DNA from: Runella slithyformis DSM 19594
GTDB lineage: Bacteria; Bacteroidota; Bacteroidia; Cytophagales; Spirosomataceae
Direction of reading: 5' to 3'
DNA: 64,000 bases
Assembly (NCBI RefSeq): GCF_000218895.1
Contig: NC_015703.1
Coordinates: 2,803,001-2,867,000 of the forward strand
Shown here piece after piece: positions 28,119 to 37,300 of the stretch (the first letter of the stretch is position 1; each line of letters begins with the position of its first letter). A program made the translations under genes and the position numbers. The notes under the pieces were generated by a model, which was not told the DNA's origin, searched no databases, and saw only the letters and a program-made list of their open reading frames with translations.

Positions 28119-29141
28119 TCATGGGGCTTTGATCACCAGATCTGTATAAAAGTATTTCTCCTCAATGCGGTATTCGAGCGTGGCGAGACCTTCACACAGC
28201 AGGTCTAGTCTGCGCTGTAAATTTTTTACTCCGATACCCGTAGAGGGTTCGTTAGAGGAAGGTTTAATTTTATTTTTGGTCGAAAACCGCAGCTGTTCGG
28301 GCATTACGTTCAGGTGCAGTTCGAGCGGAGCCTGTTTGAGCGCGCCGTGCTTAAAGGCATTTTCCACCAGGGTAAGGATACACAGGTGGGGGATTTTCCA
28401 ATCTGCCATTCCGGTGCCTTCCTGCTCAAAATGTACTTCTACCTGATTATCCAGGCGCTGCCGATTGAGTTCAATGAGCGTTTGGGTATATTTGATTTCT
28501 TCGCTCAGGGCCACCATCGTATTTTCCTGCTCCGAGACGGAGTAGCGCATCAGGTCTGACAACGACAGGATGCCTTCGGCAAGTTGGTCGGAGTACTTGG
28601 AGGCTTCGGTATGAAAGCGATTGAGCATGTTGTACGTAAAATGCTCATTGATCTGCGATTTCAAAAATGACACCTCTATCTCGTGACTGCGTTGTTCGAG
28701 TTGAAGCTTCTCTTTTTGCTGTTTATAAAACTGATTGTAAAACCAATACATTGTGCCATAACCGGTAAATTGGACTACGTCACGTAGATAACCTAATATA
28801 AGAGTATGAAATTGCAAATAAAATTGAGGGATTTCATTACGTTTACCTAAGTAATCCGCATACAATACTCTGGATGCTTGGATACCATAAAGTATTGAGG
28901 CGTTTACAATAAATAGTAACGCTCCCATCCAAAAAATTTTCTTTTCAAAAATCCAATAAGCTGTAATATTAATGTAAAAATAAAAGAATAAAATACCGGA
29001 CAAAAAGTGCAAACACATATCAAAAAAAATCAGCCCAGGGTCGGCCATACGCATATACATTCCGATTAGAAAATTTCCAATATAAAACACCCACCAAGCC
29101 AAGTGGAGTAATATTTGGCGGTATGTAAAAGAAATTTTCAT
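28119..29141 (-). CDS. LytS/YehU-type sensor histidine kinase
   Basis: 340-residue kinase with four to five transmembrane helices in residues 8-135, a short coiled coil (140-155) and a His_kinase domain. The phosphoacceptor His167 lies in KSQINEHFTYNMLN. Most family members have INPHFLFN at this point, so the Pro-to-Glu and Leu-Phe-to-Thr-Tyr changes are unusual. The ATPase part has LVENAFKHG and a short GIGVKNL motif. Paired with the LytTR regulator downstream. It stands divergent to the outer-membrane receptor and precursor gene, so a peptide-responsive circuit is plausible (inference). Confidence 0.87.
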   Translation of the reverse strand: MKISFTYRQILLHLAWWVFYIGNFLIGMYMRMADPGLIFFDMCLHFLSGILFFYFYINITAYWIFEKKIFWMGALLFIVNASILYGIQASRVLYADYLGKRNEIPQFYLQFHTLILGYLRDVVQFTGYGTMYWFYNQFYKQQKEKLQLEQRSHEIEVSFLKSQINEHFTYNMLNRFHTEASKYSDQLAEGILSLSDLMRYSVSEQENTMVALSEEIKYTQTLIELNRQRLDNQVEVHFEQEGTGMADWKIPHLCILTLVENAFKHGALKQAPLELHLNVMPEQLRFSTKNKIKPSSNEPSTGIGVKNLQRRLDLLCEGLATLEYRIEEKYFYTDLVIKAP

Positions 29142-29236
29142 TTGGTAGTTTTAAGTTTCGTCCTTGCTTAAGGCATTTTCGTCAGCCCAAATAACCGATT
29201 TGCATAAAAAATTCGCAAAAGTTATTGTGTAAGTCG

Positions 29237-29244
29237 TATGTTTG
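29237..29244 (+). promoter_or_regulatory. Candidate minus-7 box of receptor/precursor operon
   Basis: TATGTTTG is an exact TAnnTTTG match 22 bp before the receptor ATG. No matching TTG was found at the 19-21-base spacing, so this is a weak call. Confidence 0.35.
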
Positions 29245-29266
29245 TCAGGCAAATATAAAGCAAAAA

Positions 29267-31669
29267 ATGATGAAGAGAATAGCTATTTTTTTTGTTATGA
29301 TATTTATATACCATAGTGCAATATCCCAAAATAGTAATAAAAAAATAATTGGTATAGTTTTAGATTCTTTATCGAATCAACCCCTGCCTTATGCCACTAT
29401 TCAGCTCACTAATACAGCCTTAAAAATCAATACAATAGCGGATGGAAGTGGAAATTATATTTTTAAAAAACTCGCAAAAGGAGACTACGAGATCACGGTG
29501 AGTTATGTAGGATATAAAACTAAAAAAGCACTTGTGAGCGTTGGTGAAACTGAACAGATTAGTGCTCCTAAACTATCACTGAGTTTAGAAAACATCAATC
29601 TCAAAGAAGTAAAAATACGTGCGTCTAAACCGCTCTTTACGGAAGAATCGGGTAAGACCATCGTAAACGTGGCCGAAAGCGTGATGGCCAATGCAGGAAC
29701 GATTGTCGATGTGTTGAAATACGCCCCCTCGCTTCAAATCAGCGAAAACAGCATCCGTATTCGGGGCAAAGAAGCCATTATCTTGATAGACGGCCGTCAA
29801 ACCAACGTCTCGGGTGAAAGCCTCGAAGGTATTTTGAATTCAATGCCGAGCAACAGCATCGAAAAAATTGAACTCATCAGCAATCCCGGTGCTAAATACG
29901 ACGCCACGGGCAAGGCCGTGATCAATATCCGTACCCTTAAAATGAAGAACTTGGGTACAACCGGCACCTGGACAGCAGGCATAGGCACGGGACGACTTCC
30001 GCGCACCAACGGCGGCCTCCTCCTCAATTACAAAACCCCAAAGCTAAGTTTGGTGGGTAATTACAACTATCAATTTACCCAACAGTATATTGATTTGGAA
30101 GCAACCCGTACCCTCAAAAACACCCTCGGAACGTCGTTTCTGGATACTGACTTTGATAACCGCAAGCGTACCATTCAGTTTTTAAAGCTGGGGTTGGACT
30201 ATTCTCTGACCTCAAGAACTACCGTAGGAGTTTTGTTCCAAGCCGACCAAAACTCCCGAGGACGCAATGCCAACGGGGCTACGGAAATCAGCAACCAAGG
30301 TCGATTGGACTCGGTCATTACGCTCCGAACCCAAGGGAAAGCTCTATACCAAAACCTGAATGGAAACTTATTTCTCAAGCATACTTTCAAACAAAAAGGA
30401 CGTGAACTCGCCCTGGATGCCGATTATGGTTACTACCATACTGATTTTCAGGAAGCAATCAATAATCAATTTTTCAACGCCGGCCGTTTAATCAATTACC
30501 GCCCTGCACTTGAGGTCAATATTCCGTGGCAGCAACCTATCCAAATACAATCCCTGCGCGGTACATATAACTACCCTACCCAAAAGGGTATTATAGAATC
30601 GGGGTTTCAATTACGACGTACTGATGTCAACACCGATTTTAGCTACCAACAGCAAACCGATGGAAAATGGACGACCGACCCGCAGAAGAGTTTTGTCTAT
30701 GACTATACTGAGACCGTCAATGCTGCATACGTGAATTACTCAGCCAAAGCCAAGAAGTTAGATTATCAGCTGGGGCTGCGACTAGAAGACAGCCACGCCC
30801 AAGGCCAAACCCAAAACAGGACCAAAGCCAACCAACAAGACTATTTGCAATTGTTTCCGAGTGCCTCTTTTCAATATACTCCTTCCGACACCAATCAGTT
30901 TTCATTAAGCTATAGCCGAAAGATTACAAGACCTAATTACACAACCCTCAACGACCAAATCACTTATTGGAGTCCTTACCGACTGACCATAGGAAACCCT
31001 GCCCTAAAACCGACTATTGTTACCAATGTTGAATTAAGCTATTTGTATATGAAAACTTGGTCGCTAGTGCTTTCATATACTGGCAAGAGAAATGACGTCA
31101 CTACGGTAATCTTTCCCAGAAATAATGTCAACATATTTCAAATTCAGAATATGACAATTGAGCACCTTCTTGGAATAGATGTAAGCTATCGTAAATCCAT
31201 TTCTAAGTCTTGGCAGACTACCTCAGGATTGATGCTCTACCAAGTCCGTAGTCATTTAGGTAATATACAGGGTCTTGATTTTCGTATAGGGAATTCAATA
31301 TATCCCTATACCAATCATTTCTTAACTTTTAAAAATAATTGGAAAGCCGATATTATTGCCTACTACATTTCTCCACAAGTTTTAGGAATTTACAAGATAA
31401 GCCCATTTTATCAAGTAGATATTAGTGTTCAAAAAAGCCTTTTTGATAAATTAGGGGAGCTTCGTGTCAGTATTACTGATTTATTCAATACGCTTAAATT
31501 AGGTCAGGACTACAAAACAATAAGTCAATATGGTTTTAATCGTCGTAAGCCCGAAACGCGTTTTTTACAACTAACTTTCAATTATAGATTTGGTAATAAC
31601 AATATTAAAGTAAGAGATCGAAAGATAGGTATTGATAAAGAAAGTTCCAGAATTGATAAAAACCAATAA
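29267..31669 (+). CDS. TonB-dependent-receptor-like outer-membrane beta-barrel protein
   Basis: 800-residue outer-membrane protein. Signal peptide about 1-21 (ending SAISQ), CarboxypepD_reg-like domain about 25-105 (PLPYATIQLTNTALKINT), a plug-like domain about 115-215 (NAGTIVDVLKYAPSLQ, IRIRGKEAIILIDGRQTN) and a barrel typical of the OMP_b-brl_3 group. The start is set at the ATG at 29267, giving a normal signal peptide; an upstream TTG adds a non-signal extension. Base composition shifts to AT-rich at both ends with a GC-richer middle. The putative lanthipeptide precursor begins only 12 bp after its stop, suggesting co-expression; it could be a receptor or uptake/immunity protein for that peptide (inference). 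Confidence 0.87.
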   Translation: MMKRIAIFFVMIFIYHSAISQNSNKKIIGIVLDSLSNQPLPYATIQLTNTALKINTIADGSGNYIFKKLAKGDYEITVSYVGYKTKKALVSVGETEQISAPKLSLSLENINLKEVKIRASKPLFTEESGKTIVNVAESVMANAGTIVDVLKYAPSLQISENSIRIRGKEAIILIDGRQTNVSGESLEGILNSMPSNSIEKIELISNPGAKYDATGKAVINIRTLKMKNLGTTGTWTAGIGTGRLPRTNGGLLLNYKTPKLSLVGNYNYQFTQQYIDLEATRTLKNTLGTSFLDTDFDNRKRTIQFLKLGLDYSLTSRTTVGVLFQADQNSRGRNANGATEISNQGRLDSVITLRTQGKALYQNLNGNLFLKHTFKQKGRELALDADYGYYHTDFQEAINNQFFNAGRLINYRPALEVNIPWQQPIQIQSLRGTYNYPTQKGIIESGFQLRRTDVNTDFSYQQQTDGKWTTDPQKSFVYDYTETVNAAYVNYSAKAKKLDYQLGLRLEDSHAQGQTQNRTKANQQDYLQLFPSASFQYTPSDTNQFSLSYSRKITRPNYTTLNDQITYWSPYRLTIGNPALKPTIVTNVELSYLYMKTWSLVLSYTGKRNDVTTVIFPRNNVNIFQIQNMTIEHLLGIDVSYRKSISKSWQTTSGLMLYQVRSHLGNIQGLDFRIGNSIYPYTNHFLTFKNNWKADIIAYYISPQVLGIYKISPFYQVDISVQKSLFDKLGELRVSITDLFNTLKLGQDYKTISQYGFNRRKPETRFLQLTFNYRFGNNNIKVRDRKIGIDKESSRIDKNQ

Positions 31670-31681
31670 AACCAAACAAAA

Positions 31682-31822
31682 ATGAAAAATGTAGCCCAAC
31701 CCGTATTACAGTTAAAAAAATCAACAATTGTCAAAATGAGTATAAATAGCGACAGAGCAAGATGTTCAAGGCAGCCCTGTTCAGATGGCGGAATGGGAAA
31801 ATCTGTTTGTATGAACGATTAG
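31682..31822 (+). CDS. Putative class I lanthipeptide precursor (46 residues)
   Basis: ATG at 31682, TAG at 31820-31822, 46 codons, 12 bp after the receptor gene. Residues 9-20 read LQLKKSTIVKMS, resembling the LxLKKxTIxxL leader motif of Bacteroidota class I lanthipeptide precursors. The C-terminal half (about 20-46) has three Cys (28, 33, 43) and five Ser (20, 23, 29, 34, 41) but no Thr, with Ser standing before each Cys at ring-forming distances (23/28, 29/33, 34 or 41/43). LanC and LanB lie 1.2 and 2.5 kb downstream on the same strand. It has no GG site, so leader removal would need another protease or a different cut point. It is the only Cys-rich peptide close to lanBC. Not confirmed by search. 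Confidence 0.7.
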   Translation: MKNVAQPVLQLKKSTIVKMSINSDRARCSRQPCSDGGMGKSVCMND

Positions 31823-31880
31823 AACTCTTTGTTGAAAATAAACTTTTCACATCTGCTAATTTCATCCTCACAAACACCTA

Positions 31881-32105
31881 TTGAAGCTGTTGGTGGTATT
31901 GTCACCGCCAACTTAGCGCTGCAAAGAATTTTTTCCCTTGACGTCGATAACACCGTCAAGGGAAAAATTCATCCACCCAAACACCTATTTGGTAAGCGGT
32001 AAACGAGGTTTGGTACATTTGAAGCCGTTGGCGGTGTTATCACCGCCAACTTGACGCTATAAAGAATTACAGCCTTGACTGTGTTGTCACCGTCAAGTGC
32101 AAAAA
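31881..32105. repeat. Two ~90-bp repeat units with four REP-like stem-loops
   Basis: Two imperfect direct copies (31881-31969 and 32019-32105, period 138 bp). Each holds two stem-loops built on the core GGTG-TTAT-CACC or its variants: 31889-31912 (GTTGGTGGT/ACCGCCAAC), 31930-31967, 32027-32050 (GTTGGCGGT/ACCGCCAAC) and 32074-32097 (CTTGAC/GTCAAG). Base changes keep pairing (T-G to C-G), so the RNA or cruciform fold appears maintained. They lie in the 490-bp gap between the lanthipeptide-like precursor and the next GG-peptide gene. Confidence 0.72.
31930..31967 (+). terminator. Terminator after the lanthipeptide-like precursor
   Basis: 14-bp perfect stem TTTTTCCCTTGACG (31930-31943) / CGTCAAGGGAAAAA (31954-31967), 10-base loop, about 107 bp after the precursor stop. 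It would close the receptor-precursor transcript; it also forms the second hairpin of the first REP-like unit. Confidence 0.65.
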
Positions 32106-32202
32106 TGGATTACATAGATCGTAGTTTTTTGTAAAAATTGATACCCTGTTAATAATAGAATGAAGTCAATAACCCAAAAGCATAATTTACAACTGATTGT
32201 TA

Positions 32203-32233
32203 TTGAAAAAGGGCAAATCTGGCTATACTTTTG
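32203..32233 (+). promoter_or_regulatory. Promoter of GG-peptide/lanCB transcript
   Basis: TTG (32203-32205), 20-base spacer, TACTTTTG (32226-32233), an exact TAnnTTTG match, followed by TATCGTCA. The predicted leader is about 70 bases and contains two copies of CAGTTGGCAATT (from 32240 and 32268). Shares the TTGAAA start and TATCGTCA tail with the promoter at 26749-26780. Confidence 0.75.
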
Positions 32234-32312
32234 TATCGTCAGTTGGCAATTATCCCGGGCAGTTACCAGTTGGCAATTCATTCATTATTAACATTTTAAA
32301 TAGTTTGAAAAC

Positions 32313-32498
32313 ATGCAAAATTTACAAAATTACGGAGTAAGCGAGCTTTCATTTGAAGAAAAAAATGCCATGCAAGGAGGGCTCGATCCATGGACAGTGG
32401 CAGGGGTAGTCATAGCAGCAGTAATGTTTGCCGACTATGTTGCCAAAGAATTCCAAACAGGGCAAGAAATATATCAAAAAGCCCATCACAAACACTAA
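32313..32498 (+). CDS. Double-glycine-leader bacteriocin-like peptide 4
   Basis: 61-residue precursor with leader VSELSFEEKNAMQGG (GG at about 22-23). The mature part is about 38 residues, beginning LDPWTVAGVVIAAVMFADYV and ending with His/Lys (KAHHKH); no Cys, so it cannot carry lanthionine rings. First gene behind a strong promoter. A small three-helix membrane protein follows after 21 bp, a layout typical of bacteriocin and immunity pairs. Processing by a C39 exporter is expected. Confidence 0.78.
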   Translation: MQNLQNYGVSELSFEEKNAMQGGLDPWTVAGVVIAAVMFADYVAKEFQTGQEIYQKAHHKH

Positions 32499-32519
32499 CA
32501 TTCTAACCTTAACAAGATT

Positions 32520-32759
32520 ATGGGCAAGTTTATCATTTTTGTAGCTGTTTTGGCTTTATTAGTAAATGCGAATAATTGTTTCATGTATTTTACGACAAAT
32601 AAGATGCCTGAGAAATTTTATTTGTACCCCATTATGCTGTTTATCACATTGATATTCACTTATAAGCTGACCACGAATACCTACATAACTTTTCTCAAAA
32701 TCTTGATGCTTTTCGTTGGTTTATTATCTTTTTACATTCTATTTTTTGGCTCAAAATGA
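32520..32759 (+). CDS. Small three-helix membrane protein, candidate immunity protein
   Basis: 79 residues with three predicted transmembrane helices (about 2-20, 33-50, 55-76) and short polar loops. No family recognised. It sits between GG peptides 4 and 5, and its TGA overlaps the ATG of peptide 5 by four bases (ATGA), so the three genes are one translational unit. Size, topology and position suit a bacteriocin immunity protein (inference). Confidence 0.65.
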   Translation: MGKFIIFVAVLALLVNANNCFMYFTTNKMPEKFYLYPIMLFITLIFTYKLTTNTYITFLKILMLFVGLLSFYILFFGSK

Positions 32760-32959
32760 AAACAGAAAACAACACAATTACATTATTATCAAATATTGAA
32801 TTATTTGATATCTCTGGTGGTCAAGACCCCAACAAACCTCATGGCATTTTCCAATGGCTTGGCTATGCTTATGAATGGACAAAAGAGGCGTATGCAAATC
32901 CCTCTCAAAGTTCCCAAGCTGGGTATGGCCGGTATGCTGGTTCATATAATTTTCAATAA
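32756..32959 (+). CDS. Double-glycine-leader bacteriocin-like peptide 5
   Basis: 67-residue precursor with leader NIELFDISGG (GG at about 21-22). The mature part, about 45 residues, begins QDPNKPHGIFQWLGYAYEW and ends in a Ser/Gly/Tyr-rich segment; no Cys. Its aromatic-rich core differs from peptide 4, so the two could be partners of a two-peptide system or separate products. Overlaps the membrane-protein gene by four bases and is followed by a terminator-like hairpin before lanC. Confidence 0.77.
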   Translation: MKTENNTITLLSNIELFDISGGQDPNKPHGIFQWLGYAYEWTKEAYANPSQSSQAGYGRYAGSYNFQ

Positions 32960-32972
32960 CCAATAGTTCTTC

Positions 32973-32995
32973 AAGCCGCCTCATAAGGGCGGCTT
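32973..32995 (+). terminator. Attenuator-type hairpin between peptide genes and lanC
   Basis: 8-bp perfect stem AAGCCGCC (32973-32980) / GGCGGCTT (32988-32995) with a 7-base loop and an ATTTTAT tail. Partial termination here would give more precursor than enzyme transcript, a common arrangement in peptide operons. Confidence 0.7.
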
Positions 32996-33019
32996 ATTTT
33001 ATGAGCCATATATAAATTG

Positions 33020-34192
33020 ATGGAACACACCGCTGCTATTTATCTCAACAAAATTCAAGCTAATACCTCACAATTCCACTACGACAATGACGGTCTCTTT
33101 GGGGGAAAGCTTGGCCTCGTCTGGCAAAGCTACTATTACTGGCAAGCCACCCGCGAGTACGCTCACCAAGAGCAGTGCCTGCGGGTGCTTGGCGAGATTT
33201 TTGAGAACCTCAATCAAGACAATCCGCAGCTCAGCGGCGCTTCCCTGAGCGTAGGAGCAGCCGGGTTTTGCTACGTGGTCACGATGCTGCACCGAGAAGG
33301 GTGGCTGGAGTTTGATTTGGACGAAACTTTGGCCGATCTGGATGAATTTGCGTACGAATCGGCCCTTGAAATGATCGCGCAACGCAAATTGGATTTTTGG
33401 CACGGAGCCTTTGGCGTACTTTTCTACCTGTTGGAGCGGCTTTCCAATCCCCTCCTGCGCCAACGCGCCGAGGAATTGGTCCAAAAGATCGTAGACAAAG
33501 TACAGGGGGATGATGACGGCCTTTGGTTTCCCAATATCCTCTCACCCGAAGACGAATCGGTCGTTAATCTCAGCCTGTCGCACGGCCAAACCGCTTTTAT
33601 GCTCGTGCTGATGCAGGCTGCCAAAAAAGGCGTGCAGACGGAATTGGCTACGTCGGTGGTGTGGCGCGGGGTCAATTTTGTGGTAAAACACCACAAATCG
33701 GCCGATATGGATACTCATTTTTCCCTTTTTCCGCTTACGCTCAACGCAGATACCGAAGAAGGGAAATTCAGCAATCGCCTGGCGCTGTGCTACGGAGACC
33801 TCAATATTCTGCTGTTGATGTACCGTGCGGCGGATTTTCTTCAACGCCCCGACCTGCGTCGCCAAGCCGATCTGTGCGGAGTAAGTACGGTGCGCCGCCA
33901 AACCGAAAAAGCTACCCTCGTGAGCGATTCGCATCTGTGTCACGGAGCGTCGGGGGTAGCGCAGTTGTACTACAGGCTGTACAAGCTCACGGGCCATGAA
34001 AGCTATTACCGAGCGTACTTACTATGGATAGATAAGACCATCGCCCTGCTGGACCAAGACCTTGAAGAGAAAACCTTTAAAGGTCAGGAAGGGTCATTGC
34101 TGAACGGGTACGTGGGGATACAGCTTGTTTTGTTAACGTACATTTATCACCAACGGGAGCAGCTGGATTGGGCGAAGGTGTTTTTGATGTAA
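33020..34192 (+). CDS. lanC: LanC-like lanthionine synthetase (cyclase)
   Basis: 390-residue cyclase that adds Cys thiols to dehydroalanine/dehydrobutyrine to form (methyl)lanthionine. The alpha/alpha-toroid repeats carry GLFGGKLGL (25-33), DFWHGAFG (125-132), LSLSHGQTAF (184-193), LALCYGD (254-260), LCHGASGVA (306-314) and LLNGYVGIQL near the end. The three zinc ligands are present: Cys257, Cys307, His308. The ATG at 33020 is preferred to a TTG one codon upstream. LanB follows 142 bp downstream after an inserted palindromic repeat. Its best substrate in the window is the 46-residue Cys-containing precursor at 31682. Confidence 0.9.
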   Translation: MEHTAAIYLNKIQANTSQFHYDNDGLFGGKLGLVWQSYYYWQATREYAHQEQCLRVLGEIFENLNQDNPQLSGASLSVGAAGFCYVVTMLHREGWLEFDLDETLADLDEFAYESALEMIAQRKLDFWHGAFGVLFYLLERLSNPLLRQRAEELVQKIVDKVQGDDDGLWFPNILSPEDESVVNLSLSHGQTAFMLVLMQAAKKGVQTELATSVVWRGVNFVVKHHKSADMDTHFSLFPLTLNADTEEGKFSNRLALCYGDLNILLLMYRAADFLQRPDLRRQADLCGVSTVRRQTEKATLVSDSHLCHGASGVAQLYYRLYKLTGHESYYRAYLLWIDKTIALLDQDLEEKTFKGQEGSLLNGYVGIQLVLLTYIYHQREQLDWAKVFLM

Positions 34193-34200
34193 GAATATGG

Positions 34201-34290
34201 ACACACCCCGCCCTTCGGGCACCCCTCTCAAGAGGGGATTTATGCATTATTCCCCTCTTGAGAGGGGTGGCACGAAGTGACGGGGTGTGT
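34201..34290. repeat. 90-bp dispersed palindromic repeat between lanC and lanB
   Basis: Outer arms ACACACCCCG (34201-34210) and CGGGGTGTGT (34281-34290) and an inner 18-bp perfect pair (34221-34238 / 34251-34268) form a long hairpin. It fills most of the lanC-lanB gap. MITE-like or REP-like; no transposase nearby. Confidence 0.7.
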
Positions 34291-34334
34291 TTGTTTATGG
34301 CCAAATCCTTTGATAGAGAGGTAATTAACCCACA

Positions 34335-37300
34335 ATGCAGCACTATACTTTTCACCCTACGGTTGTTGTCCGAAATCCCTTATTGCCTTTCCGTCCGGAA
34401 AGCCTGACGGAAACCCACATTCGGGCGTTAGTACACGAGGATTGGTTTTTGGAAGCTATTTATTTGGCATCGCCCGAGCTTTATCGTACCGCTGTGGCTT
34501 GGCGTGACGGGGCAACGTTGGAAAAACGTAAAGAAGAGAAACTTTGGGCCTCACTCACCAAGTATTACAGTCGTATGATGAGCCGCTGCACGCCTTTCGG
34601 GCTGTTTGCGAGCTGTGCGGCGTTGGAATGGGGCGAGGCATCAATTATTGCGTTTGAAGAAACCAAACGGCACACCCGCCTTGATATGCACTTTTTGTGC
34701 GCCCTGGCGTTGGCATTGTCCCGGCATCCGAATATCAGGAAACAATTGCGTTATTTCACTAACGATAGTCTGTATACGATTGGGGATGAGCTGCGATACG
34801 TCGAGTATATCTACAGTGAAGGGAAGCGCGTGCATCAGCTCAGCGCGGTGGAGGGCAGCGAGCCGGTACGGAGGGTCTTGGAGGCGGCAAGGTCGGGAAC
34901 TGACTACCGGGATTTGGTACGTTTACTGTGCAGTGATGACATTTCGAAGGAAGAAGCCGGCGATTTTGTAGATGAACTGATCGCCGCTCAATTGCTGGTG
35001 TCTGATTTGGAGCCTGCTCTCACGGGCGAGCCTTTCATTGAGCAAATGGTACAGGTACTGCAGCGGGTTTTTGTCCAAACTCAATCTTCCGAGGCGGCGA
35101 TTATTATCCGTCAGTTAGAACAGATCCGCCAATCAGTGGACACATTTGACAGCTCAACGAGCAACACCATAGAAGATTATCGACGACTGATTGCAATGAT
35201 CAAAGCGCTGAAGGTGCCGGTAGAAGAAAACAAACTGTTTCAAACCGATCTGTTTCGGCAACTCCCACAGGGACAACTCCCTATGGAGGCACAGCAGGAC
35301 ATTCGGGCCGCTTTAGAAGTACTCAATCGTCTCTCAACGAAAAGAAAGGCCAATCATCTGACGGCCTTTGTCCAACGCTTTACGGCCCGTTACGAAACCC
35401 GTGAAGTGCCGCTGTTGGAGGCGTTGGATACGGAGACCGGCATCGGGTATCTTCCCGATCAAGGAACTCCGCTGCTGCCGTTGGTGGAAGACATTGTCCG
35501 GTCGGGCAACGAACAAAAAACGTCGATGGAATGGGACAAGGTACAGGATTGGTTATTTCAACAATTGAAAACGGCTACTGAGCAGGGGCGGTATACCGTG
35601 GCGCTTGACGCCGACCAACTTGCCGACCTGCCCGAAGCGGATTGGGAAGACCTGCCGCCGTCATTGGCGGTGTTGTTTCGGTGGGCAGAAGATGAGCAGG
35701 GGCAAAAAAGAATCGTGATCGACCATGCCGGCGGTGCAAGTGCCGTCAATCTATTGGGACGATTTGCGTATGGAGATAAACGTATATTTGATACCGTTAC
35801 AGATATTGCCACGACCGAACAGGCGCAAAACCCCGATTGTGTTTTTGCGGAGATCCTGCATTTGCCCGAAAGCCGCACGGGAAATATTCTGCTGCATCCG
35901 GCGTTCAGGGCCTGCGAAATTCCGTTTTTGGGCAAGTCATCCCTGCCCCTCGACCGGCAGATCTCTGTGCAGGATCTGTACGTTTCCATCCGACAGGGGC
36001 AGGTCATTTTACGCTCGCAGCGACTGGATAAAATCGTGGTGCCGCGCCTCAGTAATGCCCACAATTACAGCCACAATGCCCTGCCGGTGTATCAATTCCT
36101 GTGCGATCTGCAACACCAAAACAAACGGACCCGGTTTGGGTTTGATTGGGGAAACATGGCCGGGAAGTATTCATTTTTACCCCGTGTCACCTACAAAAAT
36201 ACCATCTTACACGCGGCCACCTGGCGGCTTCAGAAAGACCAAATAAAAGCGCTGTTGGCGGATACACCTGTGGTTGGGCTGCCTGCCTTTCAGGACCGCT
36301 TAGTGACATTAGCCGACGGCGATAATGAATTGATCATTGATTGGAAAAACCCATTGAGTGTTCAGGCCTTCAAAGACGCCGTCAAAAATCGGGAGGAAAT
36401 ACAACTGAAGGAGTTTCTGTACGAACACACCCAACCTACTTTTCAGGATTCGGTTACCCGAACAGGGTTTGTGCATCAATGCATTGGGTTGTTGGTGCGG
36501 CAAGCGCCGGCGCATGCTCCTGCTGTCTTCGAGCGTCCCGTTACTTCCCTGTCACGCCGTTTTTCCATCGGTTCTGAGTGGCTGTACTTTAAGTTGTACG
36601 GCGGCGTCAAAGCGGCCGATAAAGTGCTGGTGAATTATCTCAAACCGCTGTGCGACGAGTTACAACAAAGAAAATGGGTTGACAAATGGTTTTTCATTCG
36701 CTATTCCGACCCCGATCCACATGTACGGGTTCGGTTTCATTTGACGGATTCTTCCCAAATCGGCGATGTCATACAGTTGTTTTACCGTTTTCTTCAACCG
36801 GCTTTGGAGGCCCGTTATCTTTGGAAAATACAGGTGGATACCTACGAGCGAGAATTGGAGCGTTATGGGTTTGAGGCCATAGCGCAGGCTGAGGAGCTTT
36901 TTTATCACGACAGCGAAGCGGTATTGGCTTTTCTTGACCAAACCGAAGGCGATGCCCGCGAGGAACTTCGTTGGCTGTGGGGGATGCGGGCCATTGATGT
37001 GCTTTTGGATTCTTTTCAAATGGATACCCAACAAAAACTTGATTTGTTGACGTCGTTACGGGAGAGCTTTGCCAAAGAATTCAACTTGGATATTGCTTTA
37101 AAACAGCAGTTAGATAAAAAATACCGTCTCCATCGGGCTTCCCTTCAACACCTTTTGACGAAAGACCCATCTGTAGAATGTGACCCGCTTTCTATTATTC
37201 TAACTACAAAATCAGCCAACATTCTTCCTGTTGCCCTCCAACTTTCGGCTGCTTATGCCCCTTCAAAAATAACGTATTGGATGAGCAGTTATATTCACAT

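Noticed and set aside
31823-32002. The precursor's frame stays open after its TAG and both repeat units read EAVGG..TANL, resembling a GG leader
   Set aside because: No ATG start, a stop inside the second unit, a frame-shifting indel between copies and full explanation by conserved hairpins; treated as non-coding repeat.
31881-32105. CRISPR-like array
   Set aside because: Only two imperfect units with internal hairpins and no unique spacers or cas genes.
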